Shown: positions 1 to 8,426 of the stretch, piece by piece
Layout of the letters: the number at the start of each line of letters is the position of its first letter
How positions within the stretch are numbered: the first letter of the stretch is position 1
DNA from: Ideonella sp.
Lineage (GTDB): Bacteria > Pseudomonadota > Gammaproteobacteria > Burkholderiales > Burkholderiaceae_C
Reading direction: 5' to 3'
DNA length: 64,000 nt
NCBI GenBank assembly: GCA_016721465.1
Contig: JADKIA010000027.1
Coordinates: forward strand, 496,001-560,000
Translations under genes and position numbers: made by a program
Notes under the pieces: generated by a model
Told to the model about the DNA's origin: nothing
Seen by the model: only the letters and a program-made list of their open reading frames with translations
Database searches by the model: none

Positions 1-76
1 CAAGCGGCATCGCGCCTCCGGATCAAGGTGTCGAGGCAGCGATTTGCAGTTTCCGTGCCATCCAGCGGCGGGCTTG

Positions 77-92
77 TGGCATGGGTCTTGCG
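77..92 (+). promoter_or_regulatory. sigma-54-type -24/-12 promoter before the first NHL lipoprotein
   Basis: TGGCATG-GGTC-TTGCG. The invariant GG (78-79) and GC (90-91) are separated by exactly 10 bases, as RpoN promoters require. The match to TGGCACG-N4-TTGCW is one base off in the -24 box and one at the last -12 position. Predicted transcription start is near 103, about 40 bases before the ATG at 144. Any activator site 90-120 bp upstream would fall at or before the window edge and cannot be checked. No other gene is evident in 1-143. Confidence 0.6.
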
Positions 93-143
93 GTTCGGCT
101 GCCGGGCGCCGCGCAGACTGGGCCAGCAGCGGCCGGGAGGAGC

Positions 144-1235
144 ATGTCCATCGATCCGAATCTGCCGCGCAGGGCCTTTCTCAGCACCTCGTTGTTGGGG
201 GCTGCGCTGCTTCACGGCTGCGCCGAAGCGCCCCGCGCGGCCCGCGCGCCGGACATCCCGGTGTTTCCGCCGCCGCCGGAAGCGCCGCGCTTCTTCTACG
301 AACGCAGCCTGTACAGCAGTGCCGATGTGCTGCCCGACGACCGTGACGGCGCGCTGCGGCGCTTCGTCACCGGCGAGGTTCGTGCGGGCGAGGGGCTGGC
401 CAAGCCCTATGGCCTGGCGGTGCGCCAGGGGCGCCTGTACGTCGGCGATACGGTCAACCGGTACGTCGCGATGTTCGATCTTGCGGGCAAGCGCTACAAG
501 CACATCGGCGTCGACGAGCCTGGCGGCCTGCGCATGCCCTTCGGCATCGACATCGACGATGCGGGCAATGTCTACGTGGTGGACGGCACCGCCAAACGCG
601 TACAGGTGTACGACGCCGAAGGACGCTTTCTTCGCACGTTGGGTCAAGGGCAGAAATGGAGTCGCCCGGCCGGCATCGCCGTCGACAACGCCCGGCGCCG
701 CGTTTACGTCACCGACGCGGGTGGCGTGGACACCGACGATCACCTGGTGCGCGCACTCGACATGGACAGTGGCCAGGCCCTGTTCGACATCGGCAAGCGT
801 GGCGATGGGCCGGGCGAATTCAACCTGCCGCGTGATGCGGTGGTGGCCGCCGACGGTCGCCTGTTTGTCGTCGATGGGGGCAACTTCCGCATCCAGGTGT
901 TTGACGCGCAGGGCAAGTTCCTCAAGACCTTTGGCACCGTGGGGCGGCAGAGCGGCCAGTTCTCGCGGCCCAAGGAGATTGCCGCGGATGCGCAGGGCAA
1001 CCTCTATGTGGTGGATACCGCCTTCGGCAACTTCCAGATCTTCGATCCCGAAGGTCGCCTGCTGCTCGACGTGGGCGTGCGCGGCAGCAGCGATGGGCCG
1101 GCGCGCTTCATGTTGCCCTCGGGCATTGCCGTGGATGTGGATGGGCGTGTCTACATGGTCGACCAGTTCTTCCGCAAGGTCGAGGTGTTCCGCCCCGCCA
1201 GCCTGCCCGCCGGCAGTCCGTTTGGCGGCCGCTGA
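144..1235 (+). CDS. NHL-repeat beta-propeller lipoprotein
   Basis: The protein has 363 residues. The ATG at 144 follows GGGAGGAG at good spacing. The N-terminus carries a twin-arginine-like RRAFL followed by a hydrophobic stretch and the lipobox LHGC, so it is probably a Tat- or Sec-exported lipoprotein. The remainder is repeats of the NHL type (GIDIDDAGNVYVVDG, AADAQGNLYVVDT, AVDVDGRVYMVDQ), enough for about six propeller blades. NHL propellers are binding scaffolds, not enzymes. In Geobacter and related bacteria such proteins recur beside outer-membrane multiheme cytochromes, and that context is repeated here with the 4-heme cytochrome 205 bases downstream. It has two more propeller lipoprotein relatives at 9342 and 10354. 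The partner it binds is unknown. A sigma-54-type promoter lies directly upstream. Confidence 0.85.
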   Translation: MSIDPNLPRRAFLSTSLLGAALLHGCAEAPRAARAPDIPVFPPPPEAPRFFYERSLYSSADVLPDDRDGALRRFVTGEVRAGEGLAKPYGLAVRQGRLYVGDTVNRYVAMFDLAGKRYKHIGVDEPGGLRMPFGIDIDDAGNVYVVDGTAKRVQVYDAEGRFLRTLGQGQKWSRPAGIAVDNARRRVYVTDAGGVDTDDHLVRALDMDSGQALFDIGKRGDGPGEFNLPRDAVVAADGRLFVVDGGNFRIQVFDAQGKFLKTFGTVGRQSGQFSRPKEIAADAQGNLYVVDTAFGNFQIFDPEGRLLLDVGVRGSSDGPARFMLPSGIAVDVDGRVYMVDQFFRKVEVFRPASLPAGSPFGGR

Positions 1236-1247
1236 CGACGACAGCGG

Positions 1248-1263
1248 CTCTCTCGATCGGGAA
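1248..1263. promoter_or_regulatory. degenerate distal copy of the palindromic activator site
   Basis: A perfect right half CGGGAA (1258-1263) has only a weak left half (3 of 6 match to TTCCCG). Its centre lies 32 bp upstream of the perfect site at 1280-1295 and 125 bp upstream of the -12 GC. The distal ccmF site is at nearly the same distance (120 bp) from its promoter. Confidence 0.35.
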
Positions 1264-1279
1264 TGCGCGGCCTGGGGCG

Positions 1280-1295
1280 TTCCCGCTTTCGGGAA
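1280..1295. promoter_or_regulatory. palindromic enhancer-like site TTCCCG-N4-CGGGAA
   Basis: This is a perfect 6+6 inverted repeat with a 4-base centre, in the 205-base gap before the 4-heme cytochrome gene. Its centre is 93 bp upstream of the -12 GC of the sigma-54-type promoter at 1367-1382, a normal position for an NtrC-family upstream activator site. The same palindrome occurs at 16914-16929 (before ccmF) and 25136-25151. The likely binder is the NtrC-type regulator encoded at 23117-24514. That assignment is inference. Confidence 0.65.
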
Positions 1296-1366
1296 GTTGA
1301 TCGGATGGCGCTTGAGGAAGATCAACCAGGTGGTGGCATTCCGGGCTTTTGACGGCGGATGAACCG

Positions 1367-1382
1367 TGGCACGCAACGTGCA
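1367..1382 (+). promoter_or_regulatory. sigma-54-type -24/-12 promoter of the cytochrome cluster
   Basis: TGGCACG-CAAC-GTGCA. The -24 box is a perfect match to the RpoN consensus. The -12 box has one mismatch and keeps GC. GG (1368-1369) to GC (1380-1381) spacing is exactly 10. Predicted start near 1393 leaves a leader of about 48 bases before the ATG at 1441, which has its own strong ribosome site. The tandem palindromes upstream support it. Confidence 0.7.
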
Positions 1383-1440
1383 GAACAGCCTCTGCGCACA
1401 GCCTGCGTCATCACGTCAAACCACCAAAGGAGTAAGCGAC

Positions 1441-2304
1441 ATGGGCAAGTGGATTCCCTCGAGTTCCGGCGGAGGTGCAAGCACCCGCCTGGCGACCTGG
1501 GCCCTGGGGCTGCTGGTGGCCGCCAGCGGTGCCCTGTTGGCCCAACCGGCCGCCGCACAGATCGCCAACACCAAGCACAACCTGGGCACGTCGCCGGGTG
1601 GTACCGGCGTCAACAAGTTCAGCGGCACGGCCGAGATCTGCGTGTTCTGCCACACGCCGCACGGTGCCGACACCAGCGCGGCGGTGCCCTTGTGGAACCG
1701 CACGCTGCCCGCGCCGGCGTCGTTCACGACCTACGACAGCTTGGGCACGTCCACGCTGGACGGCAAGATCGCGCCGGTGGGTTCGGTGTCCATCGCCTGC
1801 CTGTCCTGCCATGATGGGGTCACGTCGATGAGCGCCGTGATCAATGCGCCGGGCTCGGGCACCACCGGCGACGCCGCCTGGCAAGCCGGTACCTGGACCG
1901 GCGCCAACCAGGTCGGCGGCAAGATCGCCCCGGGCCTGATCACCAACATCGGCACCGACCTGAAGAACGATCACCCGATCGGCATCCAGTACGGTGGTGG
2001 TGGATTGAAGAACAGCACGCCTGCGGCGGCCACGACCGACCCGGACTTCAAGGTCGCGAGCAGCGCCGTGATCGGTGCCAACCGCGTGTGGTGGGTGGAC
2101 ACCGAAGCCACGCCGAACGGCACGCGCCAGAAGACCGACATGGTGCTCTACACGCGTGCGGCCGCCGGCGGCTACACGGGCCAGACCGAGAACGAGCCCT
2201 TTGTCGAGTGCGCCAGCTGCCACGATCCGCACACCAGCAACGCCACGTTCCTGCGCATCTCGAACGCAGGCAGCGCGGTGTGCCTGGCCTGCCACGTCAA
2301 GTGA
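1441..2304 (+). CDS. exported tetraheme c-type cytochrome
   Basis: The protein has 287 residues. The ATG at 1441 is chosen because AAAGGAGTAAG precedes it. A GTG at 1366 lies on top of the predicted promoter. The signal peptide ends near residue 39 (PAAAQ). Four CXXCH heme sites are visible: CVFCH (67-71), CLSCH (120-124), CASCH (257-261) and CLACH (281-285). The layout KHNL...CVFCHTPH...PLWN...CLSCHDG...NDHPIG...CASCHDPH repeats in the N-terminal part of the 11-heme protein at 11436, so the two are homologous. These motifs are typical of cytochromes of dissimilatory metal- and electrode-reducing bacteria. It should carry electrons in the periplasm or at the outer membrane. The terminal acceptor or donor cannot be told from sequence. 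Expression is probably driven by the sigma-54-type promoter at 1367. Confidence 0.9.
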   Translation: MGKWIPSSSGGGASTRLATWALGLLVAASGALLAQPAAAQIANTKHNLGTSPGGTGVNKFSGTAEICVFCHTPHGADTSAAVPLWNRTLPAPASFTTYDSLGTSTLDGKIAPVGSVSIACLSCHDGVTSMSAVINAPGSGTTGDAAWQAGTWTGANQVGGKIAPGLITNIGTDLKNDHPIGIQYGGGGLKNSTPAAATTDPDFKVASSAVIGANRVWWVDTEATPNGTRQKTDMVLYTRAAAGGYTGQTENEPFVECASCHDPHTSNATFLRISNAGSAVCLACHVK

Positions 2305-2305
2305 C

Positions 2306-3427
2306 ATGCCGCTGCCAAGTCTGTCCATGATGGACGTGCCCAGCCGCCGGTCCGTTTTGGCGGTCATCGCGGAAGGTCGGCGCCCGACGCGACCCACCGC
2401 ATGGTTGCGGCGGGTCGCCCAGCCACCGCTGGTCGGCCTGTTGCTCAGTCTGGCCTGGCTGGCCATGGGTGTGGCCGAGGCACGTGCGGCGGACAAGGAC
2501 GGCGCTGCCGTCTTTGCCCGGGTGGGCGACGCGGTGATCGCCCAGCAGGCCTACGACCAGGCCTTTGCGGTGGCTGCCCGCAACAAGTTCTATCACGGCA
2601 AGCCACCGGAGCACGAGGTGGCCCGGCTGCAACGCGAGGTGGGCGACTCGCTGGTCAACGAGGTGCTGCTGCTCAAGGAGGCGCGGCGGCGCAAGCTGCA
2701 GCCCGATCACGCCGCCATCGCCAAGGAGATCGCTGGCTACGAGGCGCGGTACAAGACCAGCCCGATGTGGATGGCCAACAAGGCGACGATGCTGCCGCCA
2801 CTGAAGAAGAAACTCGAGGACAACAGCGTGCTCGACCAGTTGCAGGCCAACGTGCGCCAGGTGCCCGATCCAGGCGAGCGCCAGGTGGAGGCCTACTACG
2901 AGCAGCACAAGGACAAGTTCACCGAGCCCGAGCGGGTGCGGCTGTCGGTGATCATGCTGAAGGTCGACCCCTCGTCACCGCAGGCCAAGTGGAACGGCGC
3001 GCTGGACGAAGGTGCCGCCGTGGCGCGTCGCCTGCGCGGCGGTGCCGACTTTGCGAGCCTGGCGCACCTGCACTCTGGCGACGCCTCGGCCGACAAGGGT
3101 GGCGACATGGGCTACCTGCACCGCGGCATGCTGCCCGAACCGGCGCAAGTGGTGGTCGACAAACTCACGCCTGGTGCGGTCTCCGACCCCGTGGCCCTGC
3201 TCGAAGGCGTGGCCGTGTTCCGCCTCGAGGACCGCAAGCTCGGCCAACTCAACCCGCTGTCCGCCGTGCGCCAGCGCGCGACGGACCTGCTCAAGCGCGA
3301 CCTGTCCGACCAGGCCTGGGCCGACCTGCTGGCGCGCCTGCGCCGCGAAACGCCGACGCGCGTGGACGAATCCCGCTACCTGCCGCTGGGCACCCCCTTG
3401 GCCGCCGCCAAAGCCACCGGCAAGTGA
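2306..3427 (+). CDS. periplasmic parvulin-type peptidyl-prolyl isomerase
   Basis: The protein has 373 residues. The ATG at 2306 begins one base after the previous stop. Later ATGs at 2327 and 2330 are possible. A hydrophobic segment at about 40-56 followed by AEARAA fits a signal peptide with a long n-region. Residues about 65-205 form a SurA/PrsA-like helical chaperone region. Residues about 210-315 are the PpiC rotamase domain, recognised from SVIMLKVD, GADFASLA and GGDMGYLHRGML. It is predicted to catalyse prolyl isomerisation during folding of exported proteins. Its place between a cytochrome and an outer-membrane barrel suggests it folds one of these. PPIases of this type recur in multiheme cytochrome clusters of Geobacter. 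Confidence 0.85.
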   Translation: MPLPSLSMMDVPSRRSVLAVIAEGRRPTRPTAWLRRVAQPPLVGLLLSLAWLAMGVAEARAADKDGAAVFARVGDAVIAQQAYDQAFAVAARNKFYHGKPPEHEVARLQREVGDSLVNEVLLLKEARRRKLQPDHAAIAKEIAGYEARYKTSPMWMANKATMLPPLKKKLEDNSVLDQLQANVRQVPDPGERQVEAYYEQHKDKFTEPERVRLSVIMLKVDPSSPQAKWNGALDEGAAVARRLRGGADFASLAHLHSGDASADKGGDMGYLHRGMLPEPAQVVVDKLTPGAVSDPVALLEGVAVFRLEDRKLGQLNPLSAVRQRATDLLKRDLSDQAWADLLARLRRETPTRVDESRYLPLGTPLAAAKATGK

Positions 3428-3439
3428 AGGGCATGGGCA

Positions 3440-5269
3440 GTGCGACGCTCGCCGGTGTGCCTGCTGCTGTGCATGCTGGCACCCACCCTCCACGCGCAGA
3501 CCGGCGCCGCACCGGAGTCGGCGCGGGCGGCCCTCGCTGCAGCGACCGACGAGCCCGCAGGCCCTGGCTGGACCTTGCCCCCTTTGCTGCTGAATGGCAC
3601 GCTCGGACTGGACCTGCGCAGCGACCGGCAGGACCTGGCCCCCGCGCGCCAGCAGCGCCTGTTCACCGCCACGCTGGGCGGCGCCACCTACTTGTACGCC
3701 CCTTGGTTGGCGGTGCTGAATGGCACCGTCGGCCTCACCCGCGGCACGGTGCACAGCACCGACCCGGAAGTGGCCGGCGAGTCCAGCCAGTTCGTCACCG
3801 GCAAGCTGCAGTTGTCAATGTTCCCGCGCAGCCGCTTTCCGGCCGAGTTGCGCTACGAGGTGTCGGACAGCCGCGTGGACGCATCTCTCGGAAGTGGCCT
3901 GGACTACCGCTCGCGCACTTTCGGCGTCACCCAACGCTATCGGCCGGCCGACGGCGAGTTCTCGGTCTCGGCCAGCTACGAGCGGAGGGTGCAGGACAGC
4001 CCGGACTTCGGCCAGGACTCGCAGGATTCGCTGCTGGCCGATTTCAGCAGCCGCTGGAAGCGTCACCAGTTCAGTGCCAGCCTGTCGCGCAGCATGAATC
4101 GGCGCGGCAGCACGGGCGAGGAAACCGACTTTCTCTCGCTCATCGGACGGCACAGCGCCACCTGGGCACCCGCCCTGTCGCTGGAGAGCACCGTCAACTG
4201 GGTGCACACCGGCGACCAGCTGATTGCGGGCGATCGCTCGCTCACGATGGCCCAGGCTTCCAGTCTGGCCGTCTGGCGCAGCGAGGCCATGCCACTCACC
4301 TTGACGGGAAGCGTTCGCGCCCTTTCGGTGCAAGGCGACGGTGGCGGTGCCGGGGGCAACCTGGCCGCCGGTGTGGGCGCCACCTACGAGTTCAATCGCA
4401 GTTTGCGACTCAATGCCTCACTCACCGCCACCCGTTTCGATGGCCAAACGGCCCTGAGCTCGGTGGGGGCGCTCAGCGGCGCCTACCAGGGAGACCAGCG
4501 CGACTGGGGCGGCGTGCAGTGGTCGTGGAACGGCAGTGCTTCGCTCGGCGCTGCGCGCACCGATGCGCGCAGCGAGACTGGCTTGTCCACGCAACTGGGT
4601 CATTTGCTCAGCCGTGCCTGGGTCACCGGTGTGTCCACCTGGTCGGTCAGCCTGAGCCAGAACGCCAGCGTGGCCTTGGCCAATCGCACGCAGCAGCCCA
4701 ACGAGCCGACCAGCGCGGACGGATTGACCCGTGCGCTGACGCAAACGCTGGCCTTCAGTTGGTCCTTGCCCGGCACCCAGGGCAACGCCTTCGGGCGCCT
4801 CTCGCTGGCCGATGCGCGCCAGTACGACGCCGAGCAGGCGCACTTCAGGCTGTTCAACTTCCAGCTCTCGGGCACGCACGAGCTCGACCGGCGACGCAGC
4901 TGGACCGGAGACCTCACGCTGCAGCGCGCGGCCCAGCAATCGTTGCCGATCCCGTTGGCCGAGGGGACCGCGCTGCCGGCATTGCACGAGACCCACCAGA
5001 GCGCCAGCGGCGAGCTCACTTGGCGGCATCTGGCGATGTTCGATGTGCCGCGCCTGAACTTCAGCTCGCGGCTGCGCCTGGCCTTGAACTCGCAGCTGCA
5101 GACCGAGGCCTTGGTGCCACTGCCGCAGCGCGAGACGCTGGCGTGGGAGAACCGGCTGGACTACCGCGTCGGGCGCCTGGACAGTTCACTGTCGCTGCGC
5201 TGGTCGCGCGTCGACCAACGTCGATTCACCCTGTTGATGTGGCGGCTGCAGCGCAGCTTCGGCGGCTGA
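3440..5269 (+). CDS. outer-membrane beta-barrel protein (candidate cytochrome porin)
   Basis: The protein has 609 residues. The GTG at 3440 is used, with GAAGGG 8 bases upstream. An ATG at 3433 is in another frame. The signal peptide (VCLLLCMLAPTLHAQ) is followed by a long sequence of alternating polar and hydrophobic residues with many aromatic and Arg/Asp positions (for example LNGTLGLDLRS, FSVSASYERRV, FNFQLSGTHELDRRR). It ends WRLQRSFGG, an amphipathic strand with a penultimate-type aromatic. This is a large barrel, roughly 22-28 strands by length. It lacks the CXXC of MtrB and shows no obvious identity to MtrB, PioB or Geobacter OmbB that could be claimed by eye. Gene context makes a barrel sheathing a multiheme cytochrome the leading hypothesis. 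Confidence 0.7.
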   Translation: MRRSPVCLLLCMLAPTLHAQTGAAPESARAALAAATDEPAGPGWTLPPLLLNGTLGLDLRSDRQDLAPARQQRLFTATLGGATYLYAPWLAVLNGTVGLTRGTVHSTDPEVAGESSQFVTGKLQLSMFPRSRFPAELRYEVSDSRVDASLGSGLDYRSRTFGVTQRYRPADGEFSVSASYERRVQDSPDFGQDSQDSLLADFSSRWKRHQFSASLSRSMNRRGSTGEETDFLSLIGRHSATWAPALSLESTVNWVHTGDQLIAGDRSLTMAQASSLAVWRSEAMPLTLTGSVRALSVQGDGGGAGGNLAAGVGATYEFNRSLRLNASLTATRFDGQTALSSVGALSGAYQGDQRDWGGVQWSWNGSASLGAARTDARSETGLSTQLGHLLSRAWVTGVSTWSVSLSQNASVALANRTQQPNEPTSADGLTRALTQTLAFSWSLPGTQGNAFGRLSLADARQYDAEQAHFRLFNFQLSGTHELDRRRSWTGDLTLQRAAQQSLPIPLAEGTALPALHETHQSASGELTWRHLAMFDVPRLNFSSRLRLALNSQLQTEALVPLPQRETLAWENRLDYRVGRLDSSLSLRWSRVDQRRFTLLMWRLQRSFGG

Positions 5270-5309
5270 GCCACGCCGCCACGGCATCGCACCGAACCCC
5301 CAACCCACC

Positions 5310-5768
5310 ATGAAACCTGCACACCACTTCCATGCTTTGCGCCGATGGGGTTCCCTGGCCGCGCTGTGGGTCGCGCTGGCACTTTGCATGGGTGCGGGCA
5401 GTGCGCACGCCGAATACGGCGACGTGGTCATCAACAACTACTCCGACTCGGCCGGCATGCGGCCAGTGGTCTTTCCGCACTGGTTCCACCGCATCCGCTA
5501 CCGCTGCAAGGTCTGCCATGCGGACCTGGGGTTCAAGTTCAAGGCTGGTGGCAACGAGATCAACATGGTGAAGGTGATCGATGGTCAGTTCTGCGGTGCC
5601 TGCCACAACGGCGACGTGGCCTGGTCGGTGGAGAACTGCAACATGTGCCATTCCGCCAAACCCGGCACGCCGACGCAGGTGCACGAAAGCACTGCCAACG
5701 CCCTGGTGGCGCGCAATGCCGTGGCCGCGTCCGCACCGGGCTCGGTCGTCCCGCCGGTGCGCAAGTGA
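5310..5768 (+). CDS. triheme c7-type cytochrome, type A
   Basis: The protein has 152 residues with a signal peptide ending AHA before EYGDVV. It has three CXXCH sites (CKVCH, CGACH, CNMCH) in the spacing of the c7 triheme domain, with the preceding VVFPHWFHR supplying His for bis-His ligation. One copy of this domain binds three hemes. In Geobacter it occurs singly (PpcA) or in tandem. It is closely related to the protein at 8974 (same AEYGDVV, FPHWFHRIR and CKVCH). Here it would be a soluble periplasmic electron carrier or a subunit of a heme wire. It is followed at 11 bases by the type B triheme gene. Confidence 0.88.
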   Translation: MKPAHHFHALRRWGSLAALWVALALCMGAGSAHAEYGDVVINNYSDSAGMRPVVFPHWFHRIRYRCKVCHADLGFKFKAGGNEINMVKVIDGQFCGACHNGDVAWSVENCNMCHSAKPGTPTQVHESTANALVARNAVAASAPGSVVPPVRK

Positions 5769-5779
5769 AGGGGATGGAC

Positions 5780-6508
5780 ATGTGTCCCTGCACCGCGCGC
5801 GCTTCCAAGCAACCACGCGCCTTGGCGCGGGTGAGGGCCCTGTTGCTGGCGCTGGCGACCATGCTGGCGACGGTACACGCCGCCGACAACCCACCGAAAC
5901 CCACTGCAGCGGCTGCAGCGGCCGCAGCGGCGGCCTCCACGCCGACGCCGGCCGCTTCGGCGCCGGTGCCGGGCGTTGCTGCGGCCAACAGCTTCAACCG
6001 TCTGCTGCGCGCCCCCGGGCGCCGCAACCTGTCGCCGGCCGAGGACCAGATCCACGACCCCGGCAACGACGGCACGTTGCTGCTTCAGCCACCACTGACG
6101 GCCTTCGATGCCTTGCCGCGCAGCAATGCCGGCAATCGGGTGGACTGGGTCAAGGCCCTGGGGGGCACGCACATCCAGCCGCGTGCCGATCGACTGGACC
6201 CGAAGGCCGCGCCCATGGTGATGGACCTGAACATCGTGCGCGAGGTCAAGGGCTCGATGCCGGATGTGGTCTACCCGCACAAGCAGCACACCGAGTGGCT
6301 GGACTGCTCGAACTGCCACCCGGCCATCTTCGTGCCACAGAAGGGCGCCAACCAGATCAGCATGGCCTCGATCCTGCTGGGCCAGCAATGCGGCGTGTGC
6401 CACGGCAAGGTGGCGTTCCCGGTGTCGGAGTGCCGGTTGTGCCACTCCAAGGCCAAGCCTGCGGCGGCCAATGCCGTGGCCGCCAGCGCGTCGCGCAGCG
6501 CGCCATGA
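5780..6508 (+). CDS. triheme c7-type cytochrome, type B
   Basis: The protein has 242 residues. The ATG at 5780 lies 6 bases after GAAGGGG. The ATG at 5774 abuts that ribosome site and is less likely. The N-terminus is a signal peptide (LLLALATMLATVHAA), followed by an Ala-rich linker of about 40 residues and a domain beginning IHDPGNDG. The three heme sites CSNCH, CGVCH and CRLCH lie in the last 100 residues, after YPHKQHTEWLD. Its relative at 8426 shares the IHDP/VHDP start, NAGN(R/Q)V and HT(E/A)WLDCSNCH but lacks the Ala-rich linker. It is probably the membrane-distal or docking partner of the type A protein. That is inference from the pairing. Confidence 0.87.
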   Translation: MCPCTARASKQPRALARVRALLLALATMLATVHAADNPPKPTAAAAAAAAAASTPTPAASAPVPGVAAANSFNRLLRAPGRRNLSPAEDQIHDPGNDGTLLLQPPLTAFDALPRSNAGNRVDWVKALGGTHIQPRADRLDPKAAPMVMDLNIVREVKGSMPDVVYPHKQHTEWLDCSNCHPAIFVPQKGANQISMASILLGQQCGVCHGKVAFPVSECRLCHSKAKPAAANAVAASASRSAP

Positions 6509-6519
6509 GGAGTCTCGTG

Positions 6520-7488
6520 ATGTCATCGGTTGCCAGAGCGCCGTCCGGGTTGGCCAGAACCGTGCTGGCGTTGTGCGCGCTTTCCGCCACGCTGGGTGCG
6601 GCGTTGTCGGCCAGGGCGCAGGGCGAGGCCGAGCGCCCGCCTGCCGCTCGCGGACGCGGTGCAGAGGTTTCACCCCGGGTGGTGGAGCAGAAGGCTCAGA
6701 TGGTGGAGCGGCTGCTGTTCAATTCTCCTGTGGCCGCGCGCGTGTCGAGCAGCCAGAACGAGGAGGCACGCCGCCACCTGACCAATGCACGGGAGCTGTC
6801 CACGCATGGGCGTGCATTGGCCAGCACCGGCCAGCTGCGTGGTGCGGACGCCCTGCTGAACGAGGCGATCTGGGAGATCGGACGCGCACAGCAGCTGGTG
6901 CCTGACCAGGCTGCCCGTTTGATCGACGAGCGTGCGCGCTATGACCAGCTCTCGGGCAGCGTCTCGGCCTTGCTGCGCACCTATCAGCTCGGGGTGTCCG
7001 GGCCGGGTGTCATCACCATGCGGCCCGAAGCCACGGCCGAGCGCAACGTGACCCGCGCCATGGCGGCCGTGGAGCAAGCCCGCGCACAGGCCGACGCGGG
7101 CCAGATGCCCGAGGCCAACCGCACGCTGGACCAGGCGCTGGCGCTGTTGCTGCGCGACGCGCTGGGCCGGCTGGATGGGCAGACCCTGGTGTACGACCGG
7201 CGCTTCGCCAATTCGCGCGACGAGTTTGCCTACGAGCTGGCCCGTCACCGCAGTCTGGACGGGCTGGTGCCCTTGGCGGTGTTGGAGTACCGCCCTTCGC
7301 GCGAGGCGCAGGTGCTGATCGAGCGCTATGTGCGCCAGGCGCGAAGCCTGCGCGATCGCGCCGAGGCCCAGGCGTCCGCGGCCGACCATGCCAACGCGCT
7401 GCTCAGCCTGGCCGATGGCACCGACCACCTGCAACGGGCGCTGCAGGCGGCTGGTCTGTCGGTGCCGCAGACCATGGGGTCGCCATGA
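6520..7488 (+). CDS. exported helical protein of unknown function, paralogue 1
   Basis: The protein has 322 residues. The ATG at 6520 is 7 bases after GAGGAG. An earlier ATG at 6505 overlaps the previous stop. After a signal peptide (ALCALSATLGAALSARAQ) the protein is almost wholly predicted alpha-helix, rich in Ala, Arg, Glu and Gln. Its C-terminal half aligns with that of the next gene product: AG(Q/R)(M/V)P(E/D)A, LDQA, then a shared block with EFAYELAR/EYAYEIDR, and both end in a helix of similar length. It has no heme site, no catalytic motif and no family I recognise. It sits in the middle of the mirrored triheme genes. A structural or spacer role in the cytochrome complex is a guess. 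Confidence 0.8.
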   Translation: MSSVARAPSGLARTVLALCALSATLGAALSARAQGEAERPPAARGRGAEVSPRVVEQKAQMVERLLFNSPVAARVSSSQNEEARRHLTNARELSTHGRALASTGQLRGADALLNEAIWEIGRAQQLVPDQAARLIDERARYDQLSGSVSALLRTYQLGVSGPGVITMRPEATAERNVTRAMAAVEQARAQADAGQMPEANRTLDQALALLLRDALGRLDGQTLVYDRRFANSRDEFAYELARHRSLDGLVPLAVLEYRPSREAQVLIERYVRQARSLRDRAEAQASAADHANALLSLADGTDHLQRALQAAGLSVPQTMGSP

Positions 7489-8426
7489 AATCGCGCAACA
7501 AGCCGCCGACGCCCTCGCCCAAGGGGCCGCCGGTGTCGATGTTGTGCCTGCTGGCTTCGGTGCTCGTGGTCATGTCAGGTCCGACCCACGCACAGGCGCT
7601 GGTGCAGTCGGCCGCGGCGCCGGCCTCGTCGGCACCGCTGTCACGCGAGCAGGTGGAGCGTCGTTTGAGCAGCAACACCACCCTCATCGAGCAGAGTTCG
7701 GCATCGCGGCAGATCGACAGCAGTGGCAACGTCGATGCACTGGACCAACGTGACAGGGCGCGTGCATTGCACCTGCGGGCACGGTCCGCCTTGGTCGAAG
7801 GCGACCTCGTGCAGGCCAACCGGCTGTCCGACGCCGCGGCGCGCACGATGATGGAGGCGGTGCGGTTGGCTTCGCCCGACCAGATCAACGATCGCAAGGA
7901 CCGCAACGACTTTGAAACGCGCATGAATGCCACCCGCGCACTCATCGATGCGCTCAAGCGCGTGGCCACCGAGAAGGGTGCCGGTGCGCGCAATGCCGAG
8001 CTGGTCCAGCGCATCGAGGGCCTGGTGACCGACGCGCAAAAACAGTCCGCCGCCGGTCGCGTGCCCGATGCGCGGCGCTTGCTGGATCAGGCCTATGGCG
8101 CCTCGCGCGCGGCCATCGGCAGCCTGCGCGGGGGCGACACGCTGGTGCGCACCTTGAACTTTGCCACCAAGCAAGAGGAGTACGCGTACGAGATCGACCG
8201 CAACGACACGCACCGCATGCTGGTGCAGGTGCTGCTGCAGGATCGCCGAAGCGTTGCGGCCGACGCGATGGTGGACAAGGCCTTGCAGGCCTCGGCCCAG
8301 CTGCGACGCCAGGCCGAGGAGCAGGCGGCACGGCGCGACTACGACGCCGGTGTGCGCACGCTGGAGGAATCCACGCGCGAACTGGTGCGCGCCATTCGCG
8401 GTGCTGGAGTCTTCATCCCGGGTTGA
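7485..8426 (+). CDS. exported helical protein of unknown function, paralogue 2
   Basis: The protein has 313 residues. Its ATG overlaps the previous stop by four bases (ATGA), implying translational coupling. The signal peptide is LLASVLVVMSGPTHAQ after a short basic start. The body is helical and Arg/Ala-rich, with the motif QEEYAYEIDRN matching DEFAYELARHR in the upstream paralogue, and it ends VRAIRGAGVFIPG. It has no cysteine-based heme site. The two are so closely linked that they probably form a heterodimer or stack. I do not recognise the family. Confidence 0.8.
   Translation: MKSRNKPPTPSPKGPPVSMLCLLASVLVVMSGPTHAQALVQSAAAPASSAPLSREQVERRLSSNTTLIEQSSASRQIDSSGNVDALDQRDRARALHLRARSALVEGDLVQANRLSDAAARTMMEAVRLASPDQINDRKDRNDFETRMNATRALIDALKRVATEKGAGARNAELVQRIEGLVTDAQKQSAAGRVPDARRLLDQAYGASRAAIGSLRGGDTLVRTLNFATKQEEYAYEIDRNDTHRMLVQVLLQDRRSVAADAMVDKALQASAQLRRQAEEQAARRDYDAGVRTLEESTRELVRAIRGAGVFIPG

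Noticed and set aside
2401..5313. 970-codon open frame on the plus strand, different frame
   Set aside because: It runs across the prolyl isomerase and the barrel genes, which have signal peptides, domains and ribosome sites. The sequence is Arg/Gly/Pro-rich without motifs.
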